From Thereva unica (Eukaryota > Arthropoda > Insecta > Diptera > Therevidae), in assembly GCA_949987705.1 (NCBI GenBank), contig OX465281.1:5124001-5188000 (forward strand): a DNA stretch of 64,000 bases. Direction: 5' to 3'. A program made the translations under genes and the position numbers. The notes under the pieces are model-generated. The model did no database searches and was not told the DNA's origin. It saw nothing but the letters and a program-made list of their open reading frames with translations. Positions 33,101-48,100 of the stretch are shown piece after piece; positions within the stretch are counted from its first letter, which is position 1; every line of letters begins with the position of its first letter.

Positions 33101-36100
33101 CTCTTGCCTGGGTTCAAAGGCAACGAAAATGCGAATGCCCTGGCTAAACAGGCTCTGATACTGCATTCATAGGTCCAGAGCCGGCTATTGGGGCACCGTT
33201 CAGTTTGCTGCAAAGGGCCCTGACCGATCGGACTATGATGAAACATACTGCAAGCTGGAGGTCCCCGCCTGGACTGGTCAACTCTAAGCGGTTCCTTCCT
33301 ATGCCGTCCCATAAGACGGCCAAGGATCTGTTCGGGCGCAGTAGGAATGATGTCAGGACACTTGTTGGGTTGATTACCGTACACTGTGCCCTAAATTACC
33401 ACTTATGGAGGATAGGAAGGGTGAAGGACCCCACATGTAGGCTTTGCCTGGAAGAGTATGAGTCAGCCCGTTACTTTCTCTGTAAGTGGCCCGCAATAGC
33501 GAAAAACAGGGTTTCTTTGTTCGAGGAGTCCCTGCTCAAACCCTCCATTCTAAGGCGACAAGCCACTAAGCAGACTGCTGGATTCGTTGAACCGGTCTGG
33601 CCTACAAATATGAGGTATAGGGGTTATAGTACAATAGGCCAAATGAATAGCGCAGTACTTTTTGACCCAATAAAGTCAACGACGACAGAGATCAACAACC
33701 TAATTAAATCAGCTCAAATTCTCTAGCTCTCTGGTAGATGGTCGAACACATTCTTACCAAGAAGCGGTAAAACATTGCTAACCATTACGACAGATGGAGT
33801 TGAAGCTTTTGTGCGGATACTCATCCAAATATGTGCTAAATTGGATGATTTATTAGTTCTTGAACACTCCAATGCTTGGGTAACTGCTTAAGAGACTTTC
33901 AGTTGCCAAATGATCATCATCAAAATGCTAAATTTACCCAGACTCCACCATAAACCATTCTATCTGTCCTCATCAATCCAATGATTTTCGTCATTTCAAT
34001 ACACGGAACATGCTTAGCAAATCAAATCCCTCAAAATTACTCTTGTGATCCAACAGTACAAGGGTAACCTAAGTCAGAATGTTAAGATCGTGATCGTACT
34101 CTGCTTGATTCGACATCAATGAAATGTTTTCGATACCGATAGTCAAAATTCTTGACCCAGATGATGTGAGTCACTTGCCATATAGTTGCGTGTCGACGTC
34201 AATGATATTTTCAACAACTGGCGTCGACTCGATCGCATAATGATCACGCACAAAATAAAAGGTAAAAAGCGGTGCACATTATTTAAAGTGATCTTCGCGT
34301 GTTTGGTATATAAATGTGTTCATCTTGAGGACGTTTTGGAGATTTTAGCAGATAATACTAAAGCGACTTGCTGATTGATGTGCAGAAGAATGCGTTCAAT
34401 ATCATTATGTACAACTAACAAAATAAAGATCGTACTTCCGTTTTGCTCCTATAATGCCTTATTCATGAAAATATATAGGGTTACAAAAATACAGGGTAAT
34501 ATGTAAACCTCTACCAAAAAAGTTTCAAAACGCCCTAGCGGCTAAACCGTTATGATCCCCCCCAACCCATACGATTTTTTGTTCGTCTATCCAAGACCTA
34601 TCCACAGCCAGGCGTTTCGACATTTTCGCTAATAAACCCTGTATAAAAAGATCGTTTTTAATAACATTTTTTGTGCAGAACCATTTCCATTTCGGACATT
34701 GACGGGGCTGAATCAACCCCCGACGACTTCATCAGAATTGTCTTCCAGTAATTCATATCAACAATTATTTAATTTCCCTCTCGAATAAAAGTTAGAACAT
34801 CCCGGAAAAAACAAAGAGTTTTGTCCTGAAAAAAGAACTTCAATTAAGGAAATATTTCCAATAACCCCCACCACTCCAGCTAGCAAAACCAAAAATTGGA
34901 CAGGTCACAAAAATTTCATGTGAAACGCCCCGTCTGCGGAGCCCTGATCACGCATTCATTCTGTCAGATTGGAGCCGGATTCCCAGCGTGGTATGCAGAC
35001 AATCCTGGCGGCCATCATCAGTCTAAAACATCGCCTCCAATCTGCGCCCGCTAACAAAAAACGCTCCCGGGGGAGGGGGAGCGCACAGCCCGGCGGAGAA
35101 TATATTCCGCCATATTGATATTCACGTCCTGTCTGGTCCTTGTTTTAGCAACCAGAGCAGACTGTTGATTATTGCACAAATATTTGATTTAAATAAAAAT
35201 CAAATTTAAAAGTTAAAAAACGAAACCGAGTTGAAAAATTAAATAAAAAAAAAGCGGAAGATAAAAAGTCCTTTCCCGTGTCGCCGCCGTACACAACGGT
35301 GGCACTTTGGCTTCCAGGATGTCCCGAGCACGGGCCGTGGTGGGTAGTACGTGAACATAGAGCGCTGAGCTGGGCTGTGTGTGGGACACGAGTCGAGTGC
35401 TCATCCTAAATCCCTCATCAATTGAGGCAGCCTCCCCCGGGCCAGTGCGGCGGAGTCTATCGAAATGCGAGATGGAGCCCGAGGTCGGATTCCCGTCACG
35501 TAAGTAGCACAAAAAATCAAATCCACATACGATAGAACTTCTCGACTCGAGCTGAGGGATATTGTCCCAGGATGTGGATTCCATTCACCCCAGGATAAAA
35601 CCGCTGCCAGGACTTGGTGCTCGGTGTATACATTTATCCCTGCACGGTACGTGTGGGTGTGTGGGTGGCATTCTAGAATTTTAACTTGGCTAGAAGGAAA
35701 TCGAATTATCCTGCGGTAGAGCCAGTCGCACTGGGCAATGATAGACTCAAATTTTACCGCGCTGCTGCTGCTGCTGCTGTGTGTGGATCCTTGTGTGTCC
35801 CTTTCGTGACATTCCTGCGGTAGTAGAATTCCGCCGGAGCTCATTATCGTTGTGGGACGTCTGAATTTCAATGCTGGTTGATTTGTTTTGAAACATCGTT
35901 GCATTGGAAAACTTAAATGAGATTAGCCTACGCCGAGCCACCCACGTGCCACGCACGGAGTTGTAAGCAAGTCGCCTCGGCCTCAGCTCCATTCCTGGGA
36001 AGAACCCATGATTACGACGACACAGGAAGAGCCTGGGACCAGCCAGGATGGCTAATTAAGCATGCGGTTTGCTCTGCGGTTTCAATTATGAGTTAATCAA

Positions 36101-39100
36101 ATCGAATTCAAGATTTATGCATGCCTCAGTTCTGGAACTCTCCGATTTTATTGCTCAAGGGGAGACTCTCTAAGGTTTTAGTAATCAACTGCTGCAGCCC
36201 GGCTAGACCGGGCCAGACCAGCTAGACCAGGCCCGAATTGGGAAAGCATGAAAATTATTTGCATTTCATATATGGTCTGCACTTCTGCAGGTTCGGCTAA
36301 ATGACGGATTGGCCACAGGCCCTAATTGGTTGTGATTATGCAAAATATCTGCTTATTGCGTTAGTTTCCGGCCAAAGAGAAGCCTCAATTATATTTTGGG
36401 GTGAAGGTTTTCATAAATTCCGGTTTGGCTTCGTTAGAATCTGCCTGCATGGAAATTCTTTTGAGCTGGGAAGTTTTAGCAGTGACTAGGGTTGTGTGGA
36501 ATGTTTCATGCTTTTCATCGAGTTTGGGAAAATGGCACTTAAACAATTTTCTAGCATTAATATAATATCAAAAATTCAATAAGTATTTTCCTTTATATAA
36601 ATTCATGGAACTTCTTGTTCATAAAGAGCCGAGCATCTATAAGATTGTCCCTCCTATCCTGGCCAGCTTCTTCCTCCAGACGTCTCTCTGCTCCGCAGCT
36701 TGTCTCCAGTTTCTTGTGTTGAGCAGTTTTGCTGCATCAGCCTTAACATTATCTCCCCACCTTAACCGTGGTTTGCCAACTGGTCTTTTGCCATCTGGTA
36801 GTAGATACAGGGCTTTTTTTGGTATCCTTGAGTCATTCATTCTTTGGACTTGGCCGGCCCAACGTAAACGTAGTAGCTTGGCATGGGTCGAAAGTTTACA
36901 TTCTTTGTATAAGTCGTACAATTCGTGATTGTAGCGTATTCTCCATGCATTGTCTTCATTGAATTGGCCGTATATCCTTCGGAGAACCTTCCTCTCAAAT
37001 ATATCCAACTTGTCTGCGAATTTCTGGAAGATACTCCATGCTTCACATCCATACGTAGCTACTGTACGTATGATGGTTTTGAAGATTCTTATTTTAGTTT
37101 TTCTGTGAATGTCTCTGGATTTCATTACTGGCAGTAGTGAGAAGTATGTTCTGTTCGCGGCGTTTATTCTTCTTTGTACGTCTATCGTTTCATCGTTGTC
37201 TTCGCTGACTGTGGACCCCAGGTAGTTAAATTGGTTTACCCGTTCAAAGTTATATTCCCCCCAGGTGGTATTGTGGTTTCTTCCTCTTCTTTCCACCCTT
37301 GACTGAATTGGAATCTTGCTCTTCTCTGTGTTTATTTTTCAGCCCTATATGTTTTGCTCCATCTTCTAATTCTGTGAATGTTTCTCTAAGATATGACAGT
37401 GATCTTGCAAGGCAATTTATATCGTCGGCATATCCTGCAAACTGTTTGGATTTGTTAAGCAGGGTTGCGTTCGCATCAATGTTAACCTTGAGAATTACTC
37501 CTTCTAGGCAGAGATTAAATAGCATGGGTGCCAGCCCATCGCCCTGCTTTAAGCCTTGCTTGACTGGGAAGGACTCCGTCAATTCTGCTTGTATTCTGAC
37601 TGCACATCTTGTATTTTCCATTGTCATTTTTGTTAATTTTATTATCTTCAGGGGGATGTTTAGGTCCAGCATTGTTGCATACATTTGCTCCCTGTCGATG
37701 CTGTCGTATGCTTGTTTAAAGTCGATGAAAAGTTGATACACGTCAATGTTGTATTCCCAGCATTTTCGGAGGAATTGCGTTATTGAGAAAAGTTGATCCA
37801 TTGTTGACCTATTTCTTCTGAATCCAGCTTGGTATTAACTTATTGCCGCTTCTGCGTAAGGTTCCAGTCTGGCCTTAATTAAATTGGTCATTATTTTATA
37901 TACTGTGCTTAAAAGAGATATGCCTCTATAGTTTCCACAGATTATGCTGTCCCCTTTCTTGTGTATTGGGCAGATAATGCTTTGTTCCCATTCTTCAGGC
38001 ATTTTTTCATTCCTCCATATGCAGCATAGTAATTCATGTATAGCTGCTGAGAGCGATTCACCTTCTTGTTTGAGCAACTCTGCTGGGATGTTATCAATTC
38101 CTGGAGATTTGTTGTTCTTAATGATCGATCGTATGGCACTTTGTACTTCTTCCAGAGTGGGTACATTTGTTTCTCTGGTGTCATCGTTATGTTGTAGACG
38201 GGGTTCTGGTACATGTCTGATGCTCTCATTTGCGTTCAGCAGCTCGCTAAAAAAAATTCCTTCCATCTTTTCTTTACATCTTCGCTGCCTGTGACTATAG
38301 TGCCTTCTTTTGTTCTGCATATACCGGAGGAGCATTTGAAGCCTTTCTTGAAGAAGTTTACTTCCCTGTATGCTTCCCGTGTTTTGCTTTGAGCAAAGTT
38401 TTCCTCTGCTCTCAGGATGTGATTGTTGAGGAATTGTCTTTTCTTCTTCCTGCAGATGTTTTTTGCGGTTCTTCTTGTTTCCTCGTATTTCAATTTCTTA
38501 CTCCTCGTCGGTGTCTCTATGTATATTTTCCTATTTTTATTTCTGTCCTCTATAGCTGCTTTGCATTCCTCGTCCTACCAGTCACTGGCTCTTGCTGTGC
38601 GTTTGTAGCCTACAGTTTCCTTCGTGACATCTGTCAGTATCGTCTTCAATCTTATCCATTTTCCCTCGACTGTATCTTCATTATTTATATTTGGAGCTAT
38701 CCTTTCTGCTAGAGTTTCCTGAGTTTCCGTTGTCTCTCCAACACGGGCTGTTCCTGCAGACGATCGACGTCGAATTTCTTTTGTTTGCTGTTTCTACTTT
38801 CTTGCGTAGACAGCCGACATCTGAATCTAGCTTTAACCAGGAAGTGGTTTGATTCACAATTTGCACCCCTACATGTTCTTACTTGCAGGATACTGGAAGC
38901 TGCCCTTCTGTCTATGAGAATATGGTCTATTTGATTGCAGTATCTTTCGCTGGGCGATTGCCATGTGTATTTGTGAATGTCCTTTCTTGGGAAATATGTT
39001 GAGCTGACGGTCATATTTTTACTCATTGCGAAATCGATAACACGTTGTCCGTTATCGTTTGATATTTCGTGGAGACTTTCCTTTCCAATGGTCGGTCTGT

Positions 39101-42100
39101 GCCAGTTCTCTCTTCCAATTTTGGCGTTTAGGTCTCCTATCGCCATCTTGATGTCATTGGAAGGGGCCGTATCATATGCGCCCTCAAGTTTATAATAGAA
39201 AGTGTCCTTTGTCGTGTCCGCTTTCTCCTCCGTCTCCGTACGGTTATGATTGAGAGGGTAAAGAACTCAGAGACCTCAAGCTAGAAAGATAAAAATGATC
39301 AAAAAGGAAAAAAAATTGCACATCGGCAAATACTTCTTTAGACATTATAGTAAAGACTTGACTCCAACGAGGTCTAGGCAAAACTTCTTATCAATAGATC
39401 ACCTCACATAGATCTGGCAACAAGACAAGCTGGTAGTAAAAAAGATCAAACTCCTAGAGCTACACGAGTGGCCACAAATAACGCCCTCTCTTCTACCTTA
39501 GTTCCTTTCATGCAATTCTAATTACTAACTACAACTTCCCGTCTTGCAAGATTCATCGGCTCCCACATAGCCTCAGGTATAAACCTAGTGCAAAAGGATA
39601 AATATTTAACAATTTTTAATTAAAAATTTCCTACAAAAAAAAATTATCTAAAAACAAAAAATGATGCAAAAACTTTTCCATGTCATCCCAACTCACTGCT
39701 GACCTACTTTTCTGTTAACTTCCTAACTATACAAACTACAACCCTTTCGTTTTATTACAAAAAAAAAAGCAGAACAGATCCATTCACACTGGCCCTAAAA
39801 ACCCTTCATGTACCTCAGTACCTTTTGTGCGAATCTCCTTCAGAATTTTTCACTCTCATTTTTGCATCTTACGCCATTATCTCACTGACGCCTCCGCCAT
39901 CACCCGAAGTGCGAAAAAACAACGAGACGACGACGAGAGCCTTTCATTGGGGAGCAGCTCGCTGACTCCATTCTGGAAAAAGGGCTCCAGGACTTGTGTT
40001 TGTATTTCAAAAGGGCTAAAGTTAAGAAGGAAGCACAAATAGCGAAAGTCTTTCTCTTCCCGAATCTATGCAGCCTCGCTATAAAAAAATCAGAAACATA
40101 AGCTTTTACTTTCCTTCGTTTTTGTTGTTGTTGATGTTGTTGCCGTCTCTCTTTTTTTGGGCATTTCCAGAACTCCCCAGGACGGATGCGAGGGTGGGGG
40201 GTGGGCCATTTAAAAATTATTGTGAAAGTGATTGTTTCTTCTTTTATTCATTAGGTTTCTGTTTTTGAAGATTTGTTGTTTGTTTGTGCTCGACGCAAAT
40301 TCCATTTGGCGAAGGAAGTAGCTTTTAAGGATGTAATTGAATCATACAATCACTTATGTCCTTTGCAATTGCTGAAGGGTGCACCAAAATGATATATTTA
40401 AATACCCCTAGTAAATGGTGCCATTAGTATACTCAATAGACCGGTTCTCCCTCGATTACGTAGGTCAAGCAGCATTGGACATGATTAGTACTTAGTTGGA
40501 GGACCGCTTGGGAAAACGAAACTCGCTTTTGGAAGGGTCGATTACGAATATACCTTCATATATATACTAGGAGCAGGCGAGGGAATGCTTTTGAGAAAAT
40601 CAACCAACCAAATTATTTATACTGGGGATTGTAGTTTAATAGAACCACATGTGGTTTCTTTGAACGTCATGACGAAAAAGCACCAGCCCCTACAACAGAC
40701 TGTGATGTAGATCAGTCTGTCGGGTTAGAAATCTTCTCATTCGTCTTTGGAAGGAATCGGTATGTTGAGGTAGATTGTATATCGTCGGTTGCCTGAAGTA
40801 TAATTCAGGTGGTACCAGATCGAAAACTGCGGAGAGTGCTTCCTTCGGAATTGTACACATTAGAGTTGAGTCGGACTTACACGAGGCAGTACACTTGTCC
40901 CTTACACGTTAGTCAATTATATTGAGACCTCAAATTTTTTAAATGTCCCAGTTGAAAGTAATGTCCTACTGGTATATGAGCGTGTATCGAGATAGGAGAC
41001 ATAGGTTTCTTACTTACTCTAAGGCAGTCTTAAGCATATTAGAATCAAATTAAGGTAGCCCTAATAAGGTATCCCGCCGACTTAACTGACCAATAATAGG
41101 GTACCAAAGTTCCGCTTAGGTCGGGTCTTCACATAGCGAAAGATGCACCTCTTTGTTCATCTAATACTCTGGTACTACCTCGGTCACAGGCTTTGTCGGC
41201 TGGTTAGCGGGGTTCTCTTGCTTCAGAAGGTCTAACACTCTGAAGAGGCTGTCTTCTGCTAAACCCTACTCTTGTGGCTCAGCCGGCTGCTTAAAAAAAA
41301 TGAACTTATACAATTTCCAAGAGTTCAAACGCGAGGTTCACTGCCTCGTCCTCATGCACCCTCCAGACTAAACCTTCTACCTATCATATCCTTTTTCTAT
41401 TTTCAAACTAAGCTTACTACTATTACATAGGACAATGACGCGAACGACATCGCGGACGACATTGCAATGGCACGTTGCCTCATTTGAAGTATGACATTGT
41501 ACTGGCACAAAATAAAAAAGAGGCACTTCTTACAAACTCTTGACTCTTTGACTGGAATCCGTAAGGATTCCGTCGAGTCGGAAGAACTAGAACAACGTGG
41601 AGGAGAACCCTACAAGCAGATGCGGCAACAACTGGGAGATCCTGGTCAGAGCTGAGAGCTGTCGCGCAAAACAGAGTCCGCTGGAGGACAACTGTTTCCG
41701 CCCTATGTCCCATGAGGGATTAAAGGAGCACTGATCTCGGCAGTGCCGGCGGATCGTGTTAGGCCCGGATGGGTAGCCAGACAACCCCCCCCCCCAAACT
41801 GTTTTGGTATTTTATATAAAAAGCAAAAATCGTAGAGCACTTCATTGTGAACCGGAAAACGGGCCGACTGTATACAAGACAACATGAGAAGTTCCGCGGG
41901 GAACTCCTCTCCTGTGGATCACAATGTATAACGATGTGTGGATGCTACGCATCCCAAAAGCATAAATTGCGCTTGGGTTCGCGGACTACATCGATGAAGT
42001 GGACATTGGACAACGCCCGAATGAGAGCGAATCGTTCGCAAACGAAGCGATCTTGGAGATTATAGCGTGGACTGAAAGCGCTGGTCCGACACTTACTAAG

Positions 42101-45100
42101 TGCAAAACTGATGATGGAGATATGAGAACAGTCTCCATGCGTGCTGTACATGCAGGACTACGTCCAACGATGCGGCGTGTGTAGAAATGATCAACAAAGA
42201 CAAACTGGTGAGAAGAGGCACGCTTCTAATGACCCAGGATTATGTTGGAGGCGAGCCAAATACAGTGCGATGGCAGATAATGCACTGCGAGTTCGTAACG
42301 GATTGGCAAGGGCAGTGGGAAGCGACGGTGGGCAGGCACGTGGAAAGATGGTTTACAAAGGAGTGTGAGTAAGTGGGTTACGAAAAATGCAGACCATGTC
42401 TTCTTTTATATTGTGAGATTCGGCGAATCTAGGGAGAAACTAGAGGCAATGGCAGAAGCGCCACTAAAAATGAAAAACTTCCTAGGACGAAGATGGATGG
42501 AGGAAAGTGGAAACGAAACTGGAGGCTATATACCACGGTTGAGTCAAGGTCGAATATGCCCAGCATGGGCTCTGGAGTATTTAAGATAAAAGGTACCAAG
42601 TTGATTGGCCTGTAATCTCTTGCCCCTTTGTGCCCGGGTTTGACGATCACCGGGATGAAGATCCCTTTGCTTTGACCCTCCGATTTGAACCAATTTGATT
42701 CGATTTCATCTGATTTGAAATAATTGAATCACTTTGATCCCCTTTAAGCGGGGAACGTAACTGTAGTAAGTTACGTGGCAAGACAGGTTTTTAAGAGAAG
42801 TTCCAGGGGACTCTACCCATGTACTGTCTCCTCGTTTGATATAAGATTGTTACCATGATTGCTTAGAGAGAAATTTGCGGGCCAGGACGATTCTCCTAGA
42901 CTCTCAATACCTTGGCAATGATCCCTCCATGGTCCTTTCCGTTTTCTTATGCAGCTTTCGACAGTTGTTGTAGGATTTCCAATATTTGTGTCAAGAATAC
43001 AAACTTAGATAGTCTTAAAGCGTCTAAGTGTCCTTAGAATGGTTTGACGGTCTGAATGCATAATGATTGTAGGGTTGTACCCTTGGAGATACAGACTACA
43101 GGCAGAAAGGCCCCACCCTGGATCTAGTTTAAGGCGATCGGGGTTTGATCCGTTTGTTCACTGGACTACAGATCAAGACGGCGGAGATCCATAGGCTTCT
43201 ATTCTTCGGAGCTACCGGTATCCACTACTAGTGAATCGATCTATCTGATGGTTTGACGAGAAGGCATTCGGACTGGGCTTCTCGCAATCAAAGTAACGTT
43301 TTTTAATATAATGAATTGATTTTTGTAATAAGTTTCAATAATTCATTCAAATTTATTAAGCTACATTCAAAGTACACAAAGTTCAACTGTGTGAGCCCCA
43401 ACCTACTAGACTGGATGGCAACAACTCCACAGCAATTGAAATTATTACTGATTTCGAAAAACGCTAGAATTTAAAAACGAGCAAATAGTTCGCAATCATA
43501 GAATTAATCAAACTGTGGGTGGCCCTTGCCATTTGATTCATCAGTGTCGACCCACCAGAATACATTATTATGTATGAGTAAGTCAACCACCCACCTTTGC
43601 TATCCACGTGCAGTTGCAACGTTGATGAGCTATAAGGGTATGTGTTAAGTGAGTCCTTCAAAGTATTAATTTTGTTACTAAACTCTATAATTAAGCAAAC
43701 GACACAACTTGACCGATCAAAATTATAATTTTTACCTGTGCTGCCAACTAGTTCCGTAACTATTAAATTAATTAAACTCCAACCTTTAAGATTCTTCAAT
43801 TTAATAATAATATTGAAGCCGACACACACTCAGGCCGTCACATTTCAATTATCGCATGAGCAACGATGCAATTGCTCGGCGTAATAAGGTGATTATGATG
43901 CAGTTTAGATCTACTTTAATGCATTTTATTGTCGCCATTGCGCTCGGTCTATGGCCCATTAAGGTGCTCATATACACCACCTGGAACTCGGCAGCTGTTG
44001 CTGTTTTGCATTCGCCACCGTCATGACAATTTGCTAACGCGGGTGATTAATGTCTAACTCGAGATTCAAGATCATCTTCTGCATAAACCAGACCTGGGTT
44101 TAGTTGTCGGCCTGGCCGGTGCCTCTCAGGCCGCCGACTTGTGACTCTGCATTATTTGTCTAATTATCGCGCATTAATTAATTCGCCACGAATTCGCCGC
44201 TCTATCGCACTTCTTTGGGGCGATATTTTTGTTTTTTTAATTTTATTTTTATTATTTTACTTTAATTTATTTTTTGGTCTTCTCTCGCCAACTGCAAGTG
44301 CTGGACGTATGCGATAGTGGAACTACACGACAACGTCGACGGTGGTACTACGGCGCGATCCGTGCGCGACTGGCATGCAAATTAGTCCATGTGATAAATG
44401 GGATGCTGCCATCGCGATTTCCACTTAATCTGGCGAAAACTTCCCGGAAAATTAACTGCGACCGGCAGACTCAAGTCTTGGATTTTAACCATTCTTCTTA
44501 ATTAGATGTGCGGAGGAGATTGGCGCTGCGCCTTTGTTCATTATTATTTATCACCCTGTACCCCAAAACGATAGTGTGCCGCCGCGGCTGTTCTTGGCTC
44601 TGTTGCAGCGCAGTGCCAATGTTCATTGCCAATCTTCGGTGTTGGATCGTTTATAACCGCATGATGACATTTTGTTGCACTATTTATGATGCTTTAGAGA
44701 GAATTAATTTAATTACTGAGAGCGCGCTTCTATGTAAATATTAATTAAAACGTTTAAAAGTTGTTCAGAATAGTCAAGTGTGCCGTTAAGACGCAAAGAG
44801 CAACATAGAAATGACAAAGGGGAAACTAGAAACAAATCCTTGGAGTATGAAGTGGATTTAAGAAGATCAAGGACTTCAGTTGGGGCTGGGAGTACCCAAA
44901 ACTATTAAGGTAGTTCGGTCGTTTCAGCATAATGCACTGAAATTTTTTCGGGAGTTATTGCAGTCGATAGAGAATTAAAAATGCGATTTTTTATGATTTT
45001 TTAATTATACCCTTACCGGGCTTTTGTAAAAGATATAAACAAAAATAAAAATAAAAAATTTGATATTTCTCAATATGGCAGCCCTTCAGTTGACATCGGA

Positions 45101-48100
45101 CGGAAGTAGCATTGCCAGTCCAACGCAGTGCACAATTCAAATTGGTTTCAGTTGGATGGTTCCAATAAAAATTCCTTTTATGGGTGTTTCTCACCAAAGT
45201 GGTAAAATCGCTGTCCTTGGCAAATATTACGTAAACTATGGCGAGAAATATTCATATTTCTGCAAATTTCAATTTATAACTATCTAAACTATAGTATACA
45301 ATATAAAAAATAGCTCATTTAAAAACCTATATGGTTTCAATAACGTATTTTTTAGGTCTAAAAACAGTCCCCTAGCCGGTCCCCAAACCAAAATATTTTC
45401 TATTGAGTTCATTAATTGAACTAATATTTTAAAAACAATTAACTTATATAACACAATTTAATCAATATGAAATGATATGCTATTAGACTCTAATATCAAT
45501 TTATTTAAACTATTTTTTGATTAGTTTAATTTAACCTAAAGTTGGTCCCCGAATTTCATGAACAGTCCCCTGCCAAAGTTTCGAGTTACGCCTCAGGCCA
45601 TCTACAGTAAAGACAGACTTGTTAATGGGCGTAACGAAACGTGAACGACATGAAATTAGCTTTGTTACCCCCAAAAGTAGCTATACCTCATTTTGTTTAG
45701 TGTTACAAGAGTTAGAGGGGCACATGCGCGTATCGGTACGCAACATTCGACAGTCCCCTGCTAAGTGTTATTTTTCTTTTTTTAAAGTGTTCCAGTTTTC
45801 TCTATTGTGCATAGTTTTAAATAAGATGGCTTATATTGTTTCTATATAACAAAATAAAGTCATAATGAAGGAATTTTATGGTACCGTAACAATTACACAA
45901 ATTAAACAGTCCCCTGCCACAGTCCCCTGTCAACAGTCCCCCGCTACATACAAAAACAGGGGACTGTTTCATTTATTAGGAGACTGTTATTGTACTTTTG
46001 CTTTTGTTTTAGGTCTATAACCATCTTTTAATCATGGCGCGAGAAAGAAGAAAGTGTCTAAGGAAGAAATAAAAAATCACAAGTTTACTTGGAACTACAC
46101 AGAGAACTTGGAACTACCAAAGAAGACTGTTTTATTTTTATATATATGCGTCATGAGGAATGTTTTTAAAGTATATATACTACTAATAAATGCTCATTTC
46201 ACTTATATATACGGTCCTCTGACATATGCAACAGTCCTCTGACATATGAATTTTTTAAATTTACTCAATAAGTCCTAAAATAAAACAAATATATTTGGGT
46301 CCCTTACTGTTTATTATCCACCAGATAGATATCTATTTAATTGTATATTTTTTTTTCATATTCACGTAAAAAAGTTACTGGGACAGATTTCTTGCAAAAA
46401 TTTACCAGTTTACAGAGAAACACCCTTATATTGTTTTCAATCGTTTTGTTTGTAATAAACATATTAATTAATTAATAACTGAATTAATTAAATCATTGTA
46501 CAATAAAAATAATAATTTTTATATAGTAATACGAAATAAAAATGAGGAAAATGTTTGTCTGAAACCAACTGAAACCAATTTGAATTGTGCACTGCGTTGG
46601 CCTGGCAATGCTACTTCCGTCCGATGTTAACTGATGGGCTGCCATATTGAGAAATATCAAATTTGTTATTTTTATTTTTGTTTATATCTTTTACAAAAGC
46701 CCGGTAAGGGTATAATTAAAAAATCATAAAAAATCGCATTTTTAATTCTCTATCGATTGCAATAACTCCCGAAAAAATTTCAGTGAAAGTGCTGAAACGA
46801 CCGAACTACTTTAAGAAAGTTGACTTTCGATCTCATATGGATTGTTGTGAATCAACCAGATGTAGTATGAAGATCGAATGAAATTGAGACCGCTTGAGAC
46901 CGGCAAGAACAGTCGCACACGACCAGTTGCAAACTAGTTTCAAATGGGTCTCGTTTCTGTCGACCCGTTTGTAGATTCCCACTACCGTATGCAGGCAAGG
47001 TCTCGAAATATTTGCATATGCAACTGCGGTTGCAAATCAGTCGGGCCTCGGTAGCCTAGGAAGTAAGGCGTCTTGGCTACCATATCAGAGATCCCGGGTT
47101 CGAATCCCAGCCAGCCCCACGGTCCTTGGCCTTTTTCACTTTTCCACCTTCGTAGCTTTCCTTCTTTCTTCTTCCCTCTTTACATTCCTGATTCCTCCTG
47201 TCATAGCCTTCCTTAGCTCTTCCTCGCTGCACCAAAGCGCATGTCATCGGTTGGTTGATGAGATTCAACTCGATTCAGGAGGCATAACACTCCAGCGAGT
47301 TGTTTCTCGGTGCCCCAATGTCAAAATCGCGATAGTAATGGTTGGGAGTAAGTGGACTAAAAATATCGTGGGTAGGTTGTGGCAATTCCTTCCTCCCCGA
47401 GTAGAGCTGCTGTTCGACATTGCACTCTATAAGAAGAAAATAGATTGTCAACAGTATAAAGGGCCTTTCCTGAGACTCTAATCTTTCACATAAAAAAAAG
47501 ACAAAAAAAGGACCCAATATAGCAAAATGGTGAAAAGTTTGTTAAGCAACGGACTTTCGATCGGACTGTAAGTTCATAAAGATATTTTGTTAGAATCGAG
47601 AGAAAAGGCGTATTTGGGCCATTGAGTCCCTGCTGTATTCCTGCCCCTAAAAATTTTAATTCGGCGCTTCAGGCTGATAACCGATGAAATATACATCATT
47701 TTATCATCATAACATTTTGTTGTACTTTTCTCCTCACATCAAGCCATACTTAGTGGTATAACTATGTGGGTCCGGAGACACCTATTCCGCAATCGAGCTT
47801 TATGATTGTGTCTTGGGCTGAAGCTTCGGTTTTTGGCTTGGGAAGAGTTTGCGGTCTGGTGAACACACAAAAAATACACAACTCAAACAACTAGATAGTG
47901 TAGACAGACCTGACTGACAGACCAGACAGAGAGCGCAGAAAATGAACCAGACAGACAGACAGCCTCTAGACAAACCAAATAGTCTAGCTGCATGCCTGAT
48001 CTATCTATATAGTTGCATCAATTTGTATACGAAACATTATAAATAAAATTAAAGCTCTCAGGACAGCTATACAAGAAGCCAGCAGCCAGGTTGATCTGCC

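Noticed and set aside
35401..35904. 167-codon minus-strand open frame
   Set aside because: No domain, compositionally driven by the GC-rich patch and a CTG/CAG run that yields a poly-Ser stretch; no splice context.
44909..46810. Simple piggyBac-derived MITE
   Set aside because: TTAA flanks agree, but the ends start GGTAG/AGTAG rather than CCC and the arms are unusually long; left unclassified.
47041..47115. Functional tRNA gene
   Set aside because: A and B boxes are present but the acceptor stem does not pair and no T-run terminator follows directly; a SINE head fits better.
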